From NCBI GenBank assembly GCA_029531795.1, contig JAPEIS010000009.1:186001-250000 (forward strand): a DNA stretch of 64,000 bases, given 5' to 3'. The notes under the pieces were generated by a model that was not told the origin of the DNA, did no database searches, and worked only from the letters and a program-made list of their open reading frames with translations. Shown here piece after piece: positions 12,040 to 23,272 of the stretch (position 1 is its first letter; the number at the start of each line of letters is the position of its first letter). The stretch is from Sclerotinia nivalis. Taxonomy: Eukaryota > Ascomycota > Leotiomycetes > Helotiales > Sclerotiniaceae. Made by a program: the position numbers and the translations under genes.

Positions 12040-12782
12040 ATGGCCTTCCAAATCAGCGAAGTAACATCCGAATCCGAATACCAAGAAATCGTCTCAGCAG
12101 AACTCACCTCCTTCGAGTCTCCACCTAGCGCATATCGCACCCTCTTCTACCCCAAAACCGACACCAATCCTGAAGCTCGAGTCAAGGCGATCGAAGGAGG
12201 CACTGCACGTGTCATCCAATCTCAAAGATCAAAACCCTACCAACGTTGGGTCAAAGCTGTGGATCCTGAATCTGGAAAAGTCGTCGGCGCTGCAGAATGG
12301 AGATTCTTTGAATCGGATCCGTACACGGGTGTTTCATTGCCTAAAGCAAATTGGTGGCCAGAGGGTGAGGAAAAGGAATTTACAACGAGCTATTAGCATA
12401 AACTTATAAAGCCGAGGATCAAATATGGGAGTCGACGTCATGCATGTAAGAACTAAATTCTACCTTTCATGATGAATATCCTTGACATACACGAATACTA
12501 GATTTAGTTCTCTGTTTTGTGCTCCCAGAGTTCAGAAGACGAGGAGCTGCTACTCAGTTGGTGAAGTGGGGTGTTGAAAAGGCAGATGAGTTGGATATGA
12601 CCAGTCTTCTAGATGCTGCTCCCGTTGAAAAAGTTTTGTACGAACGTCTTGGATTCGTGGTACAGGAAGAATTCGTGATGAATTTTAGCAAGGAAAATCC
12701 GGGTGCCGTTTGGGAGAAATTGGAAAAGGAATGTTTGCCTCACGTTACTTTGCTAATGATTCGGTCTAAAGAAGGAGTCTAG
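12040..12782 (+). pseudogene. GNAT N-acetyltransferase with in-frame TAG (pseudogene or strain-specific nonsense)
   Basis: Fungal GCN5-related N-acetyltransferase that would acetylate an unknown amine using acetyl-CoA. Exon 1 is 12040-12445 and exon 2 is 12502-12782 (donor GTAAGA, acceptor TACTAG), totalling 229 codons. The acetyl-CoA loop is VLPEFRRRGAATQLVKWG in exon 2, followed by a typical YERLGF near the C-terminus. In exon 1 the reading frame meets TAG at 12394-12396 right after FTTSY, yet the same frame continues with family-like sequence (HKLIKPRIKYGSRRHAC) straight into the splice donor, and phase matches across the intron. So one nonsense codon interrupts an otherwise intact gene. 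Removing the TAG by a cryptic intron would need an intron of about 33-42 bp that also deletes a conserved WPEGE stretch, which I consider unlikely. Without the acetyl-CoA loop the 118-residue product should be inactive. A sequencing error is possible. Confidence 0.7.
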
Positions 12783-13568
12783 GAATTAGAGTAGAAGTAG
12801 ACTTTGTGTTACCGATTTTTTTTTAAGAATGTATTGTATACCTCTTTACATACACACGTCTAGATCAGAAATGTCAAAGTTGCCATTTTCTACAGCTCAT
12901 AGTTTGGTGCTATTCAAGAATGATGGATCACAAGAAAAGATATGAGAGAATTGGTTTTAGAGACTGTGTGCTCTGGATTTGGGTATAGAGCGTCCGATGC
13001 CATATCAATTATCTTTATATTTCAAATATGCTGGTGTTGATGGGGTAAAGCTAGTGTGGCTTTACGCTCTCGTTCGATACTCGGTGCTGCTTTGCTTCCT
13101 TGAGTCAGTATGTCTATATCAGTTGATGATTCAAATCTTGTTCCTATTTCTGATATGACTATCGCCAAACCAAGTCGATGATTTCATTTGACACCACCCT
13201 TTCTTGCACGTGTACAGCCTTGACATTATCATCACTTTCATATACATTCCATTCTATTGTCATCTTTGTTGCTGGATTATCATATAAATTAATGTAAACT
13301 CAGCTTTCACAAGTGTGAGTCGGGCTTCTACAAACTGTTCCGTGAGTCAACCCAAAATATTCGAATCATCATCAGGTTACTTTTGATTCATGGCTAGCAG
13401 TGCATAGATCACTTACCTACTCAAATCTCTCAAAGTTTAGAATCCACAAAGATCCTTCACATTTATTACATACAACACAAACCTACAGAAAAGCATAGTC
13501 CAACACACCATTTTTCGAATACATAACAGCTTATCATATCATATGCTTGAAAATCTTTCAAAGCCAAA
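12783..13568. other. Intergenic region, no gene seen
   Basis: About 790 bp between two plus-strand genes. It contains the 3' region of the GNAT gene (TTTTTTTT run near 12817) and presumably the promoter of the next gene, with the short CT- and CA-rich stretch 13440-13520 just upstream of its start. No open frame of note. Confidence 0.4.
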
Positions 13569-14435
13569 ATGTTTCATCATCATCATTATCATAAACAAGA
13601 TCCCATGGGCCAGATTGTTGAAAAGGACGGTAGTGCCAGATTACTTCTCAAACCGGGTCGGCACTACGCACCGGATCTAGCTCACGAACTTCTCAAACGC
13701 GTCGATGTTGTCAGTATGCCATTTTATATTGATACAGGTATAATCGAGGTAATTAAAAGTCTCAGAGAATATGCTGCCATCCAAGCAAACAAGGACGATC
13801 ATCGTTTCAAGCTCGAGACTTTCGAAGGCGACGAGTACAACAATTTTCTCACCAAGCTGTTCGAAACCTTCAACGGTATATTCTTCATGAACCTTCTTCC
13901 ACGCACAAAGATTTCAGAGACACTGGACCATGAATTTCCACCAGCAAAATTAATTGTCCACCGTATTACGACCAGGCTCCTGAGCAAATTTGCAGCAGAG
14001 ATAAAAATCCACGGATTACAAAGATCATGGAATCATATAGGAGCTCTCCTTGGAGTCATGATCGAACTCTACCTCAAGTATTACGGCTGCGACTGTCTCA
14101 CATGCCAGGGAGATAAAGATGGATATGGCTCTACCGGCAAAGGAAATGCATGGCAGAGAATCGCTCACAAGTTAGAGACATCTGCCGTGCTGCAGAAGAA
14201 AATCAACGGAGAATTCTTTCAGCATTTCGGCGGCTTCGATTTATACAGGAAACAACTCTATATTGATGAGTTGAGCCATCGGGTTTTGCCGGAGCATCAC
14301 GTCGCTGATCCTGATACTCTTGCTATTTGGGGCTGGGATACACCGGCCTTTAATACATGGCTTATATTGGAGGCTAGGAAGAAATTTAAGGATAGGAAGG
14401 AGATGGAGAATAAAAAGACCAGTACTAGAAGATAA
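13569..14435 (+). CDS. Hypothetical protein, 288 aa
   Basis: A single uninterrupted frame of 288 codons with an ATG in good context (AAAATGTTTC). I do not recognise the family. The product starts with a His-rich patch (five of the first eight residues are His), is hydrophilic without a signal peptide or membrane segment, and ends in a Lys/Arg-rich tail. It contains a close Cys pair CDCLTC near residue 176 that could bind metal or form a disulfide. The middle reads as a compact alpha-helical domain (LIVHRITTRLLSKF, HIGALLGVMIELYLKYY). Codon use resembles neighbouring genes and a 288-codon frame is unlikely by chance in this base composition, so I take it as real. Probably a lineage-restricted fungal protein. 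Confidence 0.7.
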   Translation: MFHHHHYHKQDPMGQIVEKDGSARLLLKPGRHYAPDLAHELLKRVDVVSMPFYIDTGIIEVIKSLREYAAIQANKDDHRFKLETFEGDEYNNFLTKLFETFNGIFFMNLLPRTKISETLDHEFPPAKLIVHRITTRLLSKFAAEIKIHGLQRSWNHIGALLGVMIELYLKYYGCDCLTCQGDKDGYGSTGKGNAWQRIAHKLETSAVLQKKINGEFFQHFGGFDLYRKQLYIDELSHRVLPEHHVADPDTLAIWGWDTPAFNTWLILEARKKFKDRKEMENKKTSTRR

Positions 14436-15380
14436 TTAACTATCTTTAGTTTGGCGCACGTCTAATTAATTGCAATCATGCAGTTCGTGTTGGATGTTTA
14501 TATCACTAGTTTAATAATAAGTCAGCGTGATTTATACATTGTTTTTTTTTACCTCTGTACTTCTCGCAAATTGCGCTCTTTTTTAGCATGTTTATCATAT
14601 TCGTGTTGAATCATTCCATCAAACCTGAACGGGAAGCATTGTGATGCAGTCCTATTGAGCACACTGCAAATATTATGAGGGTGGAAAGCCCAATGTCGAA
14701 TGCACGACTCGTACATCAAATATACAAGTAATACCCCTACTCCATCAACTGCTATGATTAATCTTAACTGACATCGGTAGTGCCGGGTCAATCAATACTT
14801 TCCTTCCCAGAACCATCTTCTCAATACTTCCTTTCACTTACGAGAATTAATACATATTTGCGGTTTCAGCAAGTGCTCTGAGGTTGTAGAATTGGGTCAC
14901 GACCCAGCATGACAGTGCAGCTTGAACTATTAGGATTATTTACTGGAAGCGGTTATTCCATCCAAAACTGGTCATGAAGCAAGAAATGCGCGCGAATTGG
15001 TCGATCTAATCTCAAGATTTCGAAGCAATAACCGCGAGAGGGAAAAATGAAGATATAGAATTTAGCTAACGTTCAAGCCTTAGACTACGAAGCCACTGGT
15101 CATTTATAGCGCAATGGACAAGTAATTTGAGAATATAGGGCGTCTAGAAGATGTGGTGTATGCAACTATAACACGCGTTGCAGCGCATCTCAATGGGCAT
15201 AGGAAGAAAGTAGAATTTCCTCAGTCTAATGTCGAGAGTCTTTGTGTCTCTTAAAGATAATCGACCTTCAGATCCGGATTCCCATGGTGAAGCGTCTCGC
15301 CGCAGTATGGTTAATTATTCTGATTAAACTCGCCGGCTTTAGATAGTGCCGAGGCCGCAGGAATTGAAGGCCTAATATCA
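14436..15380. other. Convergent intergenic region, no gene seen
   Basis: About 950 bp between the 3' ends of the 288-aa gene and the MFS transporter. A small minus frame at 14549-14791 has no features. Nothing else is supportable. Confidence 0.4.
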
Positions 15381-17051
15381 CTAAACCTTACTCCGATGCT
15401 CTCCAGCACTCGCAACCACCTCCAGATCACCACTTCCGAACCCGTTTCTTCCTACCATAGCGCCAGCCTCTCCTTTTCTTCCTTCTCGCCTTAATCCCAA
15501 TAGTAAAACTGTAGTCCAAATGGCCATAGCAATACACGTTCCAATCATAGCCCACATACCTTTCGTAAACCTAGGTGCCTCATCCGCACCGTAAAATAAT
15601 AAACTCCACCAAGCATTCACAGCATTACTACCACAATTCATACTCGCTATTACTATTGCCCTCAATGCATCATTTTCAAATCTCATAGCTTCATTTGCCC
15701 ATGCAAAGAAAGTTGCTTGACAAGCATAGACAGCGCCGGCCCAGTAGTATGCTGCAAATATTGTTGGGACATTAGAAGTCGTGAGAATCATAGCGGATGT
15801 TGCGATTCCGGTGACGGCAATGAAATATGCTACGAGGTAACGTTTGCCGTTGAGGAAATCGGTGAGGGTCGCCCAGAAAAGAGTAGATAGAATACCGACA
15901 GCAGGAACGCCAGTAGGATAATTGTTGAGTTGAGAAACGGTATATTTGTTGGTAGATTTCATGTATAATGAAAGTAAAGAATTTGACGAAAATGATTCGG
16001 TTTCTCCAGCAATGATCCATAGAATTACGAAACCATACCAGTACCATGATGTGAGGACTGTCTTCAGGAATGAGGAATTGAAGAGACGATGTTCAGGTAC
16101 TTCCGGAACACGAGCCATGGCGAGATCACGCTCGATGGGAGTGAGATAAAATGCCGAGGTGGTGGTAGGCGTGTCTGGAAATAGGAGAAAGCCATAAAGG
16201 GCAATGGGAAGAGTGATAAGTCCGTCGATGATAAAAAGCCAGCGCCAACCACTCATTCCCTTTGCGCCATTCAAGGACGAATGAATACCAGTTTGAATGA
16301 AGCCTCCAAACATAGTACCAGCAAGGCCGGAAGAAGTGAATATGCCACTGCGCTTTCCAAGTTCGCGAGGAGTGTACCATGATCCGAGGATATAATGTGT
16401 ACCAACAAATGTGGTGCTCTCAGCTAGACCTTGAAAGAAACGAATGGCCATTATATCTCGAGGATGATGAGCAGCTGCAGTGATCATAGTGAGACAGCCC
16501 CACAGAACCATCATTGAAGGGAAGAAGATGCGAGGTTTGATGTAGTAAAGTGCCAAATTGCTAGGGATTTGTCCAATGATGTATCTAGCATGCTGTTAGT
16601 ATGATAGACTCATACAATATGGCGCAATTCATGTAGTATAGTGAAATCTCAACGAGGTCTACGTCGGCTGATAACTAAGGTGATAACCAAAATCACTTAG
16701 GACATGGTGTATGAAGAACTACAACAGAAACTTAACACATACCCAACAGTGAAAACAGTATTAATAAGATTATATTGATTCCCCACGAATCCCAATTCCT
16801 CCTTCATCCCACTCACATACGCATTTGCCAAATTAGATCGATCCAAATAATTCGTGAAATATGATAGACAGCAAAACGTCAAAATGAAAAAGTCTATATA
16901 TAGTTATTAGTGATTTCTTTAAATCCAGTATCGATTATACATTCCATCAACGGTGGTCAGCTTAGTACTCACCTAGTTTCTGTACTAACTTCCTTTCTCC
17001 CGGATGCTCGTAGGGATGGGAGATATATTCCTCGACACGTGACAGTGCCAT
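15381..17051 (-). CDS. MFS transporter, allantoate permease (Dal5-like, anion:cation symporter) family
   Basis: Plasma-membrane symporter of the major facilitator superfamily. The Dal5/Tna1 branch takes up small carboxylates such as allantoate, nicotinate, pantothenate or biotin precursors; the substrate here cannot be read. Three exons: 17051-16973, 16893-16743, 16584-15381; 477 aa, phases match. The N-terminus reads EEYISHPYEHPGERKLVQKL, then TM1 and the family signature NYLDRSNLANAYVSGM, then LINTVFTVGYIIGQIPSNL across the second intron, and RFFQGLAES in TM4. About twelve hydrophobic segments follow in the usual 6+6 layout. The long form (about 500 aa) is typical; here the N-terminus is short. 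The start ATG is preceded by CACA, a reasonable fungal context. No catabolic cluster surrounds it. Confidence 0.88.
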
Positions 17052-17606
17052 TGTGGAAAACTTCCTCGTTGGATTTGGGGGGCCGGCAGAAACAGTAAGT
17101 ATGGCTGAAACTATACGATTTTTTGGGTATGCAAATGAGGATACCTTAGATTGATATATTTTCAGCGTGGATATCTTTCCCTCCTGGCAATCCGTGTGAA
17201 TCTATATATCCCCGCAGGCAAGCATTAAACGCCACTTTCAGCAATAACGTTTCTATCAAAGCATGACGATCAAGATGTCGAAGATAAGTACACCTCAATC
17301 AGGTGATAGTTGCAACATTGGACACTAGGGGCATAGGCCTTTCTGAGATTAAGTAAATACAGTGTATGTATTGGTATCTCTAAGAGGACATTAAGAAGAG
17401 AAAATCGTTTTACCCCACACTATCAATCCGTCATTCTCCCGATAATCACCCGAATATTTCCTCAAATGATCATAGCCATGCTCTGTAGCCTTTTCATCTG
17501 GACTTTTACCATAATATCAAAACTGATGACTACTCTAGAACATATATCCCCAAACCTTGAAACTCCCAATCAGTCAATGATAGATTTTTCCCTCCTCAAA
17601 ATTCAG
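17052..17606. other. Intergenic region, no gene seen
   Basis: About 550 bp between the start of the transporter gene and the stop of the kinase-like gene, both on the minus strand. It should contain the transporter promoter. Only short chance frames are present. Confidence 0.4.
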
Positions 17607-19025
17607 TCAATTTCCATTCTCGAGCTTCTCATGGTGATAAACAATACTGTTATCAACCTCAATGGCTGCAACTGCTATATAACGCAAAGTCAGTAAACAA
17701 TCAAGAGCGGGCATGATAAATCTGGCATTCAAAGTCATACCTGGAGTTCCCTGGGAGTCTTCGTTGCATAACTTCTTATCGTTCCCATTCACAATTTCCA
17801 CGCAAGCTTTCTTTGTCAATCTGCTTTGTGGTGGTCTCTGCCATTCAAAGCAATACTGCCCAAGTTTCTTTGCAGTGCGAACCAACCGCGGACCCGTCAT
17901 CCAATTCGTCACTCCATCCCAACTTATGCCATGTTCGAAAGGGACATCATAGTCATGCGAGGTGGGTGCTGCATCCGGCCATGTAGGTCGGTTAGGCGCG
18001 TTGAGATATTGCTCCATGATGCCACCGGATTGCCGTTTTTTTACCCAATCATTCAAATACTCGCGAAATACGGAAACATCGGCATCCAATTCACGGTTTG
18101 AGTTCCATTCGGGAATATTCTGCACCATGTCTATACATCGTTCCCAATGAGGGACCTTAGCGAAGTGAGAGTCGTTCGTAATGAGCTCGTATAATGTGTA
18201 GACAACACCAAAAACGTCATCACGACCTTCCATCAATCTTTTCATCCCGCAGGCAGCATAATCAAAGTCAAATAAAAGGAGCTTGTGTGTGTCAGGATCG
18301 ATAAGTAAATTGCGTGGTGCAATATCTTGATGCATGATCCCCAGGTTTAAGTTTAAAAAATCCACGACTTGGGTAAGTTGTTGTAGCCACTCAAATCGAA
18401 AAGGTATCTTTGAGTCGCCCAGACTTCCACCTGGAATGTACTTCGTTGTGAGTCCAATCACACGGGACTCTACATCTTCGAGAACGACGCCATCAAACGG
18501 TACTAGATTGGGATGCGGTGGTAGGCTTTTGAGAAGGTTAATCTCGTTCCAGGCCATTTCTAACCTCAGGGGTTTGGACAACACATTAAATTTGAAGGCA
18601 ACCGTTCGTGTATTCTGATTCTCGTCTTCGTATGATGAAAGGTCAACAAATGGTGCAAGTCGATCGAGCTCCTGAAGCTGGGAATGCTTGATTGTGCGAC
18701 ATCCGGCAAGGGATTTCACTGTCGAGAACGGAGGGTAAGGAACCAAAATCCTCTCATCCTCCTCTGAGTCTTGGGAGACTCCACAGATGAGTCCATCATC
18801 GTCAAGCTGAACGGCACGAACTTCCGGAGATAAATAGTCGGCAAATTGCGCCAAAATCAAATTTCCTTTGTTCTCATCAGGTGGGAGAACCTTCAGGGTG
18901 CCTTTTAATTTGATCATGCGCAATTGATCCCAATCCCAGACATTGCAAAGGGATTTGGCTCCCGGGTCCTCACCAGCATCGCAGGATTGACTCTCGGTCC
19001 AGAATCTGTCTTCGGGTGGAATCAT
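17607..19025 (-). CDS. Protein kinase-like protein with atypical HQD and DFD motifs
   Basis: A protein-kinase-fold protein of a type expanded in filamentous fungi. The 472-codon frame has a divergent N-terminus (1-110), then kinase landmarks: Lys145 in VAFKF, Glu161 in the alpha-C helix, a hinge near YIPGGSLGD, catalytic loop MHQDIAPRNLL (HQD in place of HRD, Asp234, Asn239) and FDFDYA (DFD in place of DFG, 253-255). Lys, Glu, catalytic Asp and metal-binding Asn/Asp are present, so ATP binding and activity are possible. The Arg-to-Gln change means activation-loop phosphorylation may not control it. The C-terminal lobe is short. An in-phase 66-bp stretch, 17740-17675, has a GTATGA donor, a TACTGAC branch site and a TATATAG acceptor; if removed, the product is 450 aa. 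I think this intron is likely real, because it encodes a hydrophobic stretch unlike its surroundings. Confidence 0.75.
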   Translation of the reverse strand: MIPPEDRFWTESQSCDAGEDPGAKSLCNVWDWDQLRMIKLKGTLKVLPPDENKGNLILAQFADYLSPEVRAVQLDDDGLICGVSQDSEEDERILVPYPPFSTVKSLAGCRTIKHSQLQELDRLAPFVDLSSYEDENQNTRTVAFKFNVLSKPLRLEMAWNEINLLKSLPPHPNLVPFDGVVLEDVESRVIGLTTKYIPGGSLGDSKIPFRFEWLQQLTQVVDFLNLNLGIMHQDIAPRNLLIDPDTHKLLLFDFDYAACGMKRLMEGRDDVFGVVYTLYELITNDSHFAKVPHWERCIDMVQNIPEWNSNRELDADVSVFREYLNDWVKKRQSGGIMEQYLNAPNRPTWPDAAPTSHDYDVPFEHGISWDGVTNWMTGPRLVRTAKKLGQYCFEWQRPPQSRLTKKACVEIVNGNDKKLCNEDSQGTPGMTLNARFIMPALDCLLTLRYIAVAAIEVDNSIVYHHEKLENGN

Positions 19026-19773
19026 TGAAATCGATTTTTAAAAAAAATGCGATTGTTGTTCTTTTCGGAAAATATGGGTGAGAGTGGTAAAAGATGAATG
19101 AGGCGGGCAGTTATTAGTTTTATGAAGGGTGGGTTCGTCAAATGTCTTTTCTTATTAAGGAAAGTTAACTGTTATTTATCAAAGAGAGGATCATGTGAGC
19201 CAAGCGTTTAATGAGCCTCTACCGTATACACACTAAATAAACCCTTTTGAAATAAAGTCATTTGCTATTTCTTTTATTTCTTTATTTCAAATGGTGGAAA
19301 TTTCCAACTTATCCAATCATAACATCCACAACCTTATTCCATAATAGGGGAAGGTGTGTTTTGAAGTAACTGAGTTATCATACTCTCTATATACCAATGA
19401 ATAGGCTTAGAAAATTGAGAAAATCGATGCAACTCTGCTCTTCCCTCAGCTCCTTGATTAATCTTATCAAATTAAAGTCACAGTCTCAGAATTGATCGGC
19501 TCGACGCAAGTTTCCGGATTGCATTTACTTTTAAAAAGTTGTCAACCTCTCATTGGACAATCCCCCCCTTTTCCAAAAGACGCGCGCAGGATGAATTCGT
19601 GGTGGTCATGATTGTTATAAGTAGTGCGAGTGTGACAGATTTCCTTGATCGATCATCATACCATCAGTTCTAAAGCCTTGGAACGCTGTTATATATTATA
19701 TATCGTTTTAAGTCATTCTACTTCTAGCCTTTGATCAGAAATAACTGCATTACCACCGATCGCCCCAAATCAA
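19026..19773. other. Divergent promoter region, no gene seen
   Basis: About 750 bp between divergently transcribed genes. It contains A/T runs near 19040 and several CAAT-like words but no open frame worth reporting. Confidence 0.4.
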
Positions 19774-20037
19774 ATGGCCGCATTACAACAGATCGCCCCA
19801 TTTCAAATCGGAGATGATGTGCTCAACCGACTTGTCAACAGCCCTTCCAACCCTAATAATTGCCCCTGCGGTTGGTACCATTATTACTCTAGCGTTTGTG
19901 GTCACGTATACCAAAGGATGCAGTACCACTGCGGCCGCACACCTTCGCCATCCGGAATAAATCGCTTCTGCAAAACTCCAGCGCCGAACCACATCGTTCA
20001 GGCACCACAGATCAACGCTCAGTGCCCATTCTGTTGA
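19774..20037 (+). CDS. Small Cys-rich hypothetical protein, 87 aa
   Basis: A complete short frame of 87 codons starting with ATG in CAAATGG context. I do not recognise the family by name, but the pattern is deliberate: CPCGWYHYYSSVCGH, then QYHCG, then RFC, then CPFC at the very C-terminus. That is seven Cys, with two C-x-C/C-x-x-C pairs and two His close by. This could form a zinc-binding knuckle or a disulfide-rich fold. The first 28 residues are only mildly hydrophobic and do not look like a good signal peptide, so zinc binding in the cytosol or nucleus seems likelier than secretion. Similar small C/H-rich proteins are common but uncharacterised in filamentous ascomycetes. Confidence 0.6.
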   Translation: MAALQQIAPFQIGDDVLNRLVNSPSNPNNCPCGWYHYYSSVCGHVYQRMQYHCGRTPSPSGINRFCKTPAPNHIVQAPQINAQCPFC

Positions 20038-23000
20038 TTGAGGATTGGTGAGATGCCTAACGCCTTCTGTAGATGCCTACTAACTCAGCAAAAGCCTCGC
20101 CACGGGAGACGAAAGGGAGGGATGAGGAGGGGAAAGAGGCGGAGGGGGGCGGAGAGGGGGAGCGGAAAGGTGGAAAAGCATTTGATTGTCGGGGCTAAAT
20201 TGGGACATTGAAGTGTGACATGAGACGTACTTCTGGTATGGCATTTATTTCGTGAATCGCGTGAAAGGACTTGGGTTGGGATTACGGGTGGTTGATTATG
20301 GCGCCGACGATGATAAGGGTTTGAAGGGGGAAATAAGTTCCGGGGGTAGCAGCTTTCCGAAATCTGACTTTTCAAAATTCATAGCTTCACATGTTGAAAT
20401 ATTCAAGGCTTTCAAATGCACTTCTAATCTGCTAATCCGGACTATTGAACACGCCGCCCCTCAGAACCATGAACGCTTCGCAGGCAACCCCGATAAAACA
20501 AGTCGTCATACCAGTTGCCATAACACGAAGAAATCTGACTTGGTATAAACGTTGTCCAGTCATCCATACCATAAGATTTGACTATGTATACATAAACACC
20601 AATGAACCGATACCCCTTCGAGAAACCATTCTATAAGCAATCTTTTCCGTTTTACTGACTTATTATTCCATGTCAGTGTACGCATGCAAACAATAGTCCA
20701 AACTGCAAAGAAAAAGACAAGTACACTAACCTGTATATTCTCCGCCTCCATAAAATTTCTCTCGCCTTCCTCAAACATCAATTTCCATTCGCGCATTCAT
20801 TCGAGCGAAAAGGTGTCGTTGCCATACTTTTAGCTGTGTTTTTGCTTGGACCTTGGGATTTGGTGAGGATGAAGATGATTCGAGTGATTGATGAGGAGGC
20901 TGGGGAATTGATTCAGATTTTCACCAGTCGCGAAAGAAGCAAATATTGAGAAAGCCTTGCACCCCTTTACTTGACCAATGAAGTCAGAGCAATCTACCTC
21001 CTATAATATATAACTGCAATAGAGAATTAAAAATATAAGGAAATCAACCCCGGCATACTTCAGCCGTACCCTTCACTCTAACCCCACCATCTAGCAATTG
21101 AAGGGTGATTGGCGGGGACTAAGAGAGGAATACAGATGGGGAAAAGAGGGGTAGGGGGGAAAGGCAAAGAGCCTGGAATATCTCTACAGGTAAACTATCT
21201 CTTCGTCTGCTCTAATTCCCTTCTATCCTCTTGCACTTTCGTGGATGGAGCTATTTTATATAACTGTTTCATTTTTATTGAATACTAAGACGACAAAAAC
21301 CAGAATCCAGATAACAGTAAAATAATAAAAGGGATTCAAATGTGTAATTAATCGGAAACATCGCTTTTACTACAAACGATGAAGATATTGCCGTACCTTC
21401 GATGAATGAGTGCGGCCTTGAATTATAGAATTGCAAGAAGGATGCATGGGATTTCCAGATCAGAATACAAAATAGTAAATTTGGTAAGCTCATTAACAAA
21501 AACAAAAAGTCAGAACATGCCAATAAGAATTTGTTCGGCGCTCCAATACGAAACTATCGGATGACTACATCTTCTTCCGTATGATTCCGGGCCAGCAACG
21601 AAAAAATAGGAACTACTATTCCAACACAAGAACTATATCAAGGAATATACCTATCCAACTGTACATGATACACTAGCAATGTATTCTCCCATTCGTAAAA
21701 TCCGCCTGGAAACTTATATCAGGTCTTATATGCAGCCCAATCACAAATGTAAATACGGAGTAGTTGCCAATTTCGAACTGCAAAGCCATCAATTCATTGC
21801 GAATCAATATGATAAATATGATTAGCAAATGCCGATGTCCAGCAATTCAACGCTAAGAAGAAACTCAAATCAAAAACCAAGAAAGCAAACAAACAGCAAC
21901 AACTAATCACCATTCTGTTTTATCCATCAAGCCACATCCTCCCATAAAAAAAACCCAGCCACAAATAAGCTGCTGGTGCCACGACATTTCTGTTTCAGAG
22001 AAACGTGGAGAAGTTAATTTGAATCTTCTTATCGGTCCATCTTATCTTACCAACTTGATGGGATTTGATCCATTTCATGTTGTTCATAGGTTCCATATGT
22101 ATCTCTACAGCGACGTCATATGTACTGTCATGTAAATCACTGGACTCTACATATATTAATATACTCCTCTCTTTTGCATATCATACTATTTGATGACCAT
22201 CTCCAATATTCGACCTGCGTGGAAGTGAAACAGCATCGCTGATTTTTGGTTTTTGGTAGCGGTAACCGACGAGATGTTTGAATTTTGACCTCGCATGCTT
22301 CGGAATCCATAAAAAATGATTGATGTGGTGAAACTACTAGAAAATGATTCAATAGTACAGACAGATATCATACCTAGGTAATCATTTTCAAGGAAAAGTT
22401 TGGTTAGATGCATGTAAGCCTAACAAATATTTCCTTTTAACCAAAAGTTTGACGACACGAGGCATGATGGAGATGTGGATTTCCACTCTAATGCATGAGG
22501 ATGCTTTAGGGAAGGATACCCTATTGGATGACAACCATTCTTCCCATATAAATAGGTCCAGTTTCTTTTCTCTGGGAAGGCAGATTTTTGTTTGGTTGAT
22601 CTGAATCCAATGATTTTGAAGACATTGTGAATATTAGTGGAGGAAATGGTAGTTTAATCCAATGAAGGGGTAAAACAGAGATATACTCTCGCCTCATTGA
22701 TTGACAGGAGATTTCACTCCCCTTGCTACTTAACCATGGTACCACTAAAAGAAGCACAGCTCTTCTAAACGAAAGGTCTAATTCCCCTGTAAAGGAACTC
22801 ACTCCACCTAAATATATGTGAATCGGTTCGGTTCTCCGATATATCTCCTCCTTCCAAGCAGTGATATCCGATCATCCCATCTCTCATCGTGTACATACAT
22901 AATTATGAAGTCGTGAACCATCTCCACCTCCTGCATCTCTAGTATTATTCACAATTCATACATAATCCGGGAAAATCCCTCACTCCACGAGATTCAGTTG

Positions 23001-23272
23001 ACCTGCGTCCTTTTGCATTCATTCCACCTTGCGGATTCGGTCCTGCGTTTTTCAAACAATTCCCACTTAAATTCCCCCGCCATCAGCTCTACACCGCACT
23101 TTTTTGGCGGTAAAGAAGTAGCTCAGGGTATCCATCTACTTTTCTTATTCTTTCACAAGCCAAAAATATTTCACTTCTTTTTTATAAATCTTCATAAATA
23201 CAGAATATCGAGAAAAGAAGCTGGTCTTCTCACGAAATATCCTTGATTACAATAATCAAATCATACGTTAAA
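20038..23272. other. Gene desert of about 3.2 kb
   Basis: No supportable gene. It contains a purine-rich G/A block at 20098-20175 on the plus strand, further purine-rich DNA near 21105-21165, and scattered AT-rich sequence. The frames at 20252-20548, 22137-22413, 22521-22802 and 22998-23246 are short, lack motifs and show no splice continuation. The last 300 bp form the promoter and pyrimidine/A-rich leader of the gene at 23273. A non-coding RNA cannot be excluded from sequence alone. Confidence 0.4.

Noticed and set aside
15381..17051. Gene cluster around the MFS transporter
   Set aside because: Neighbours (kinase-like, unknown protein, Cys-rich protein) include no catabolic or biosynthetic enzymes.
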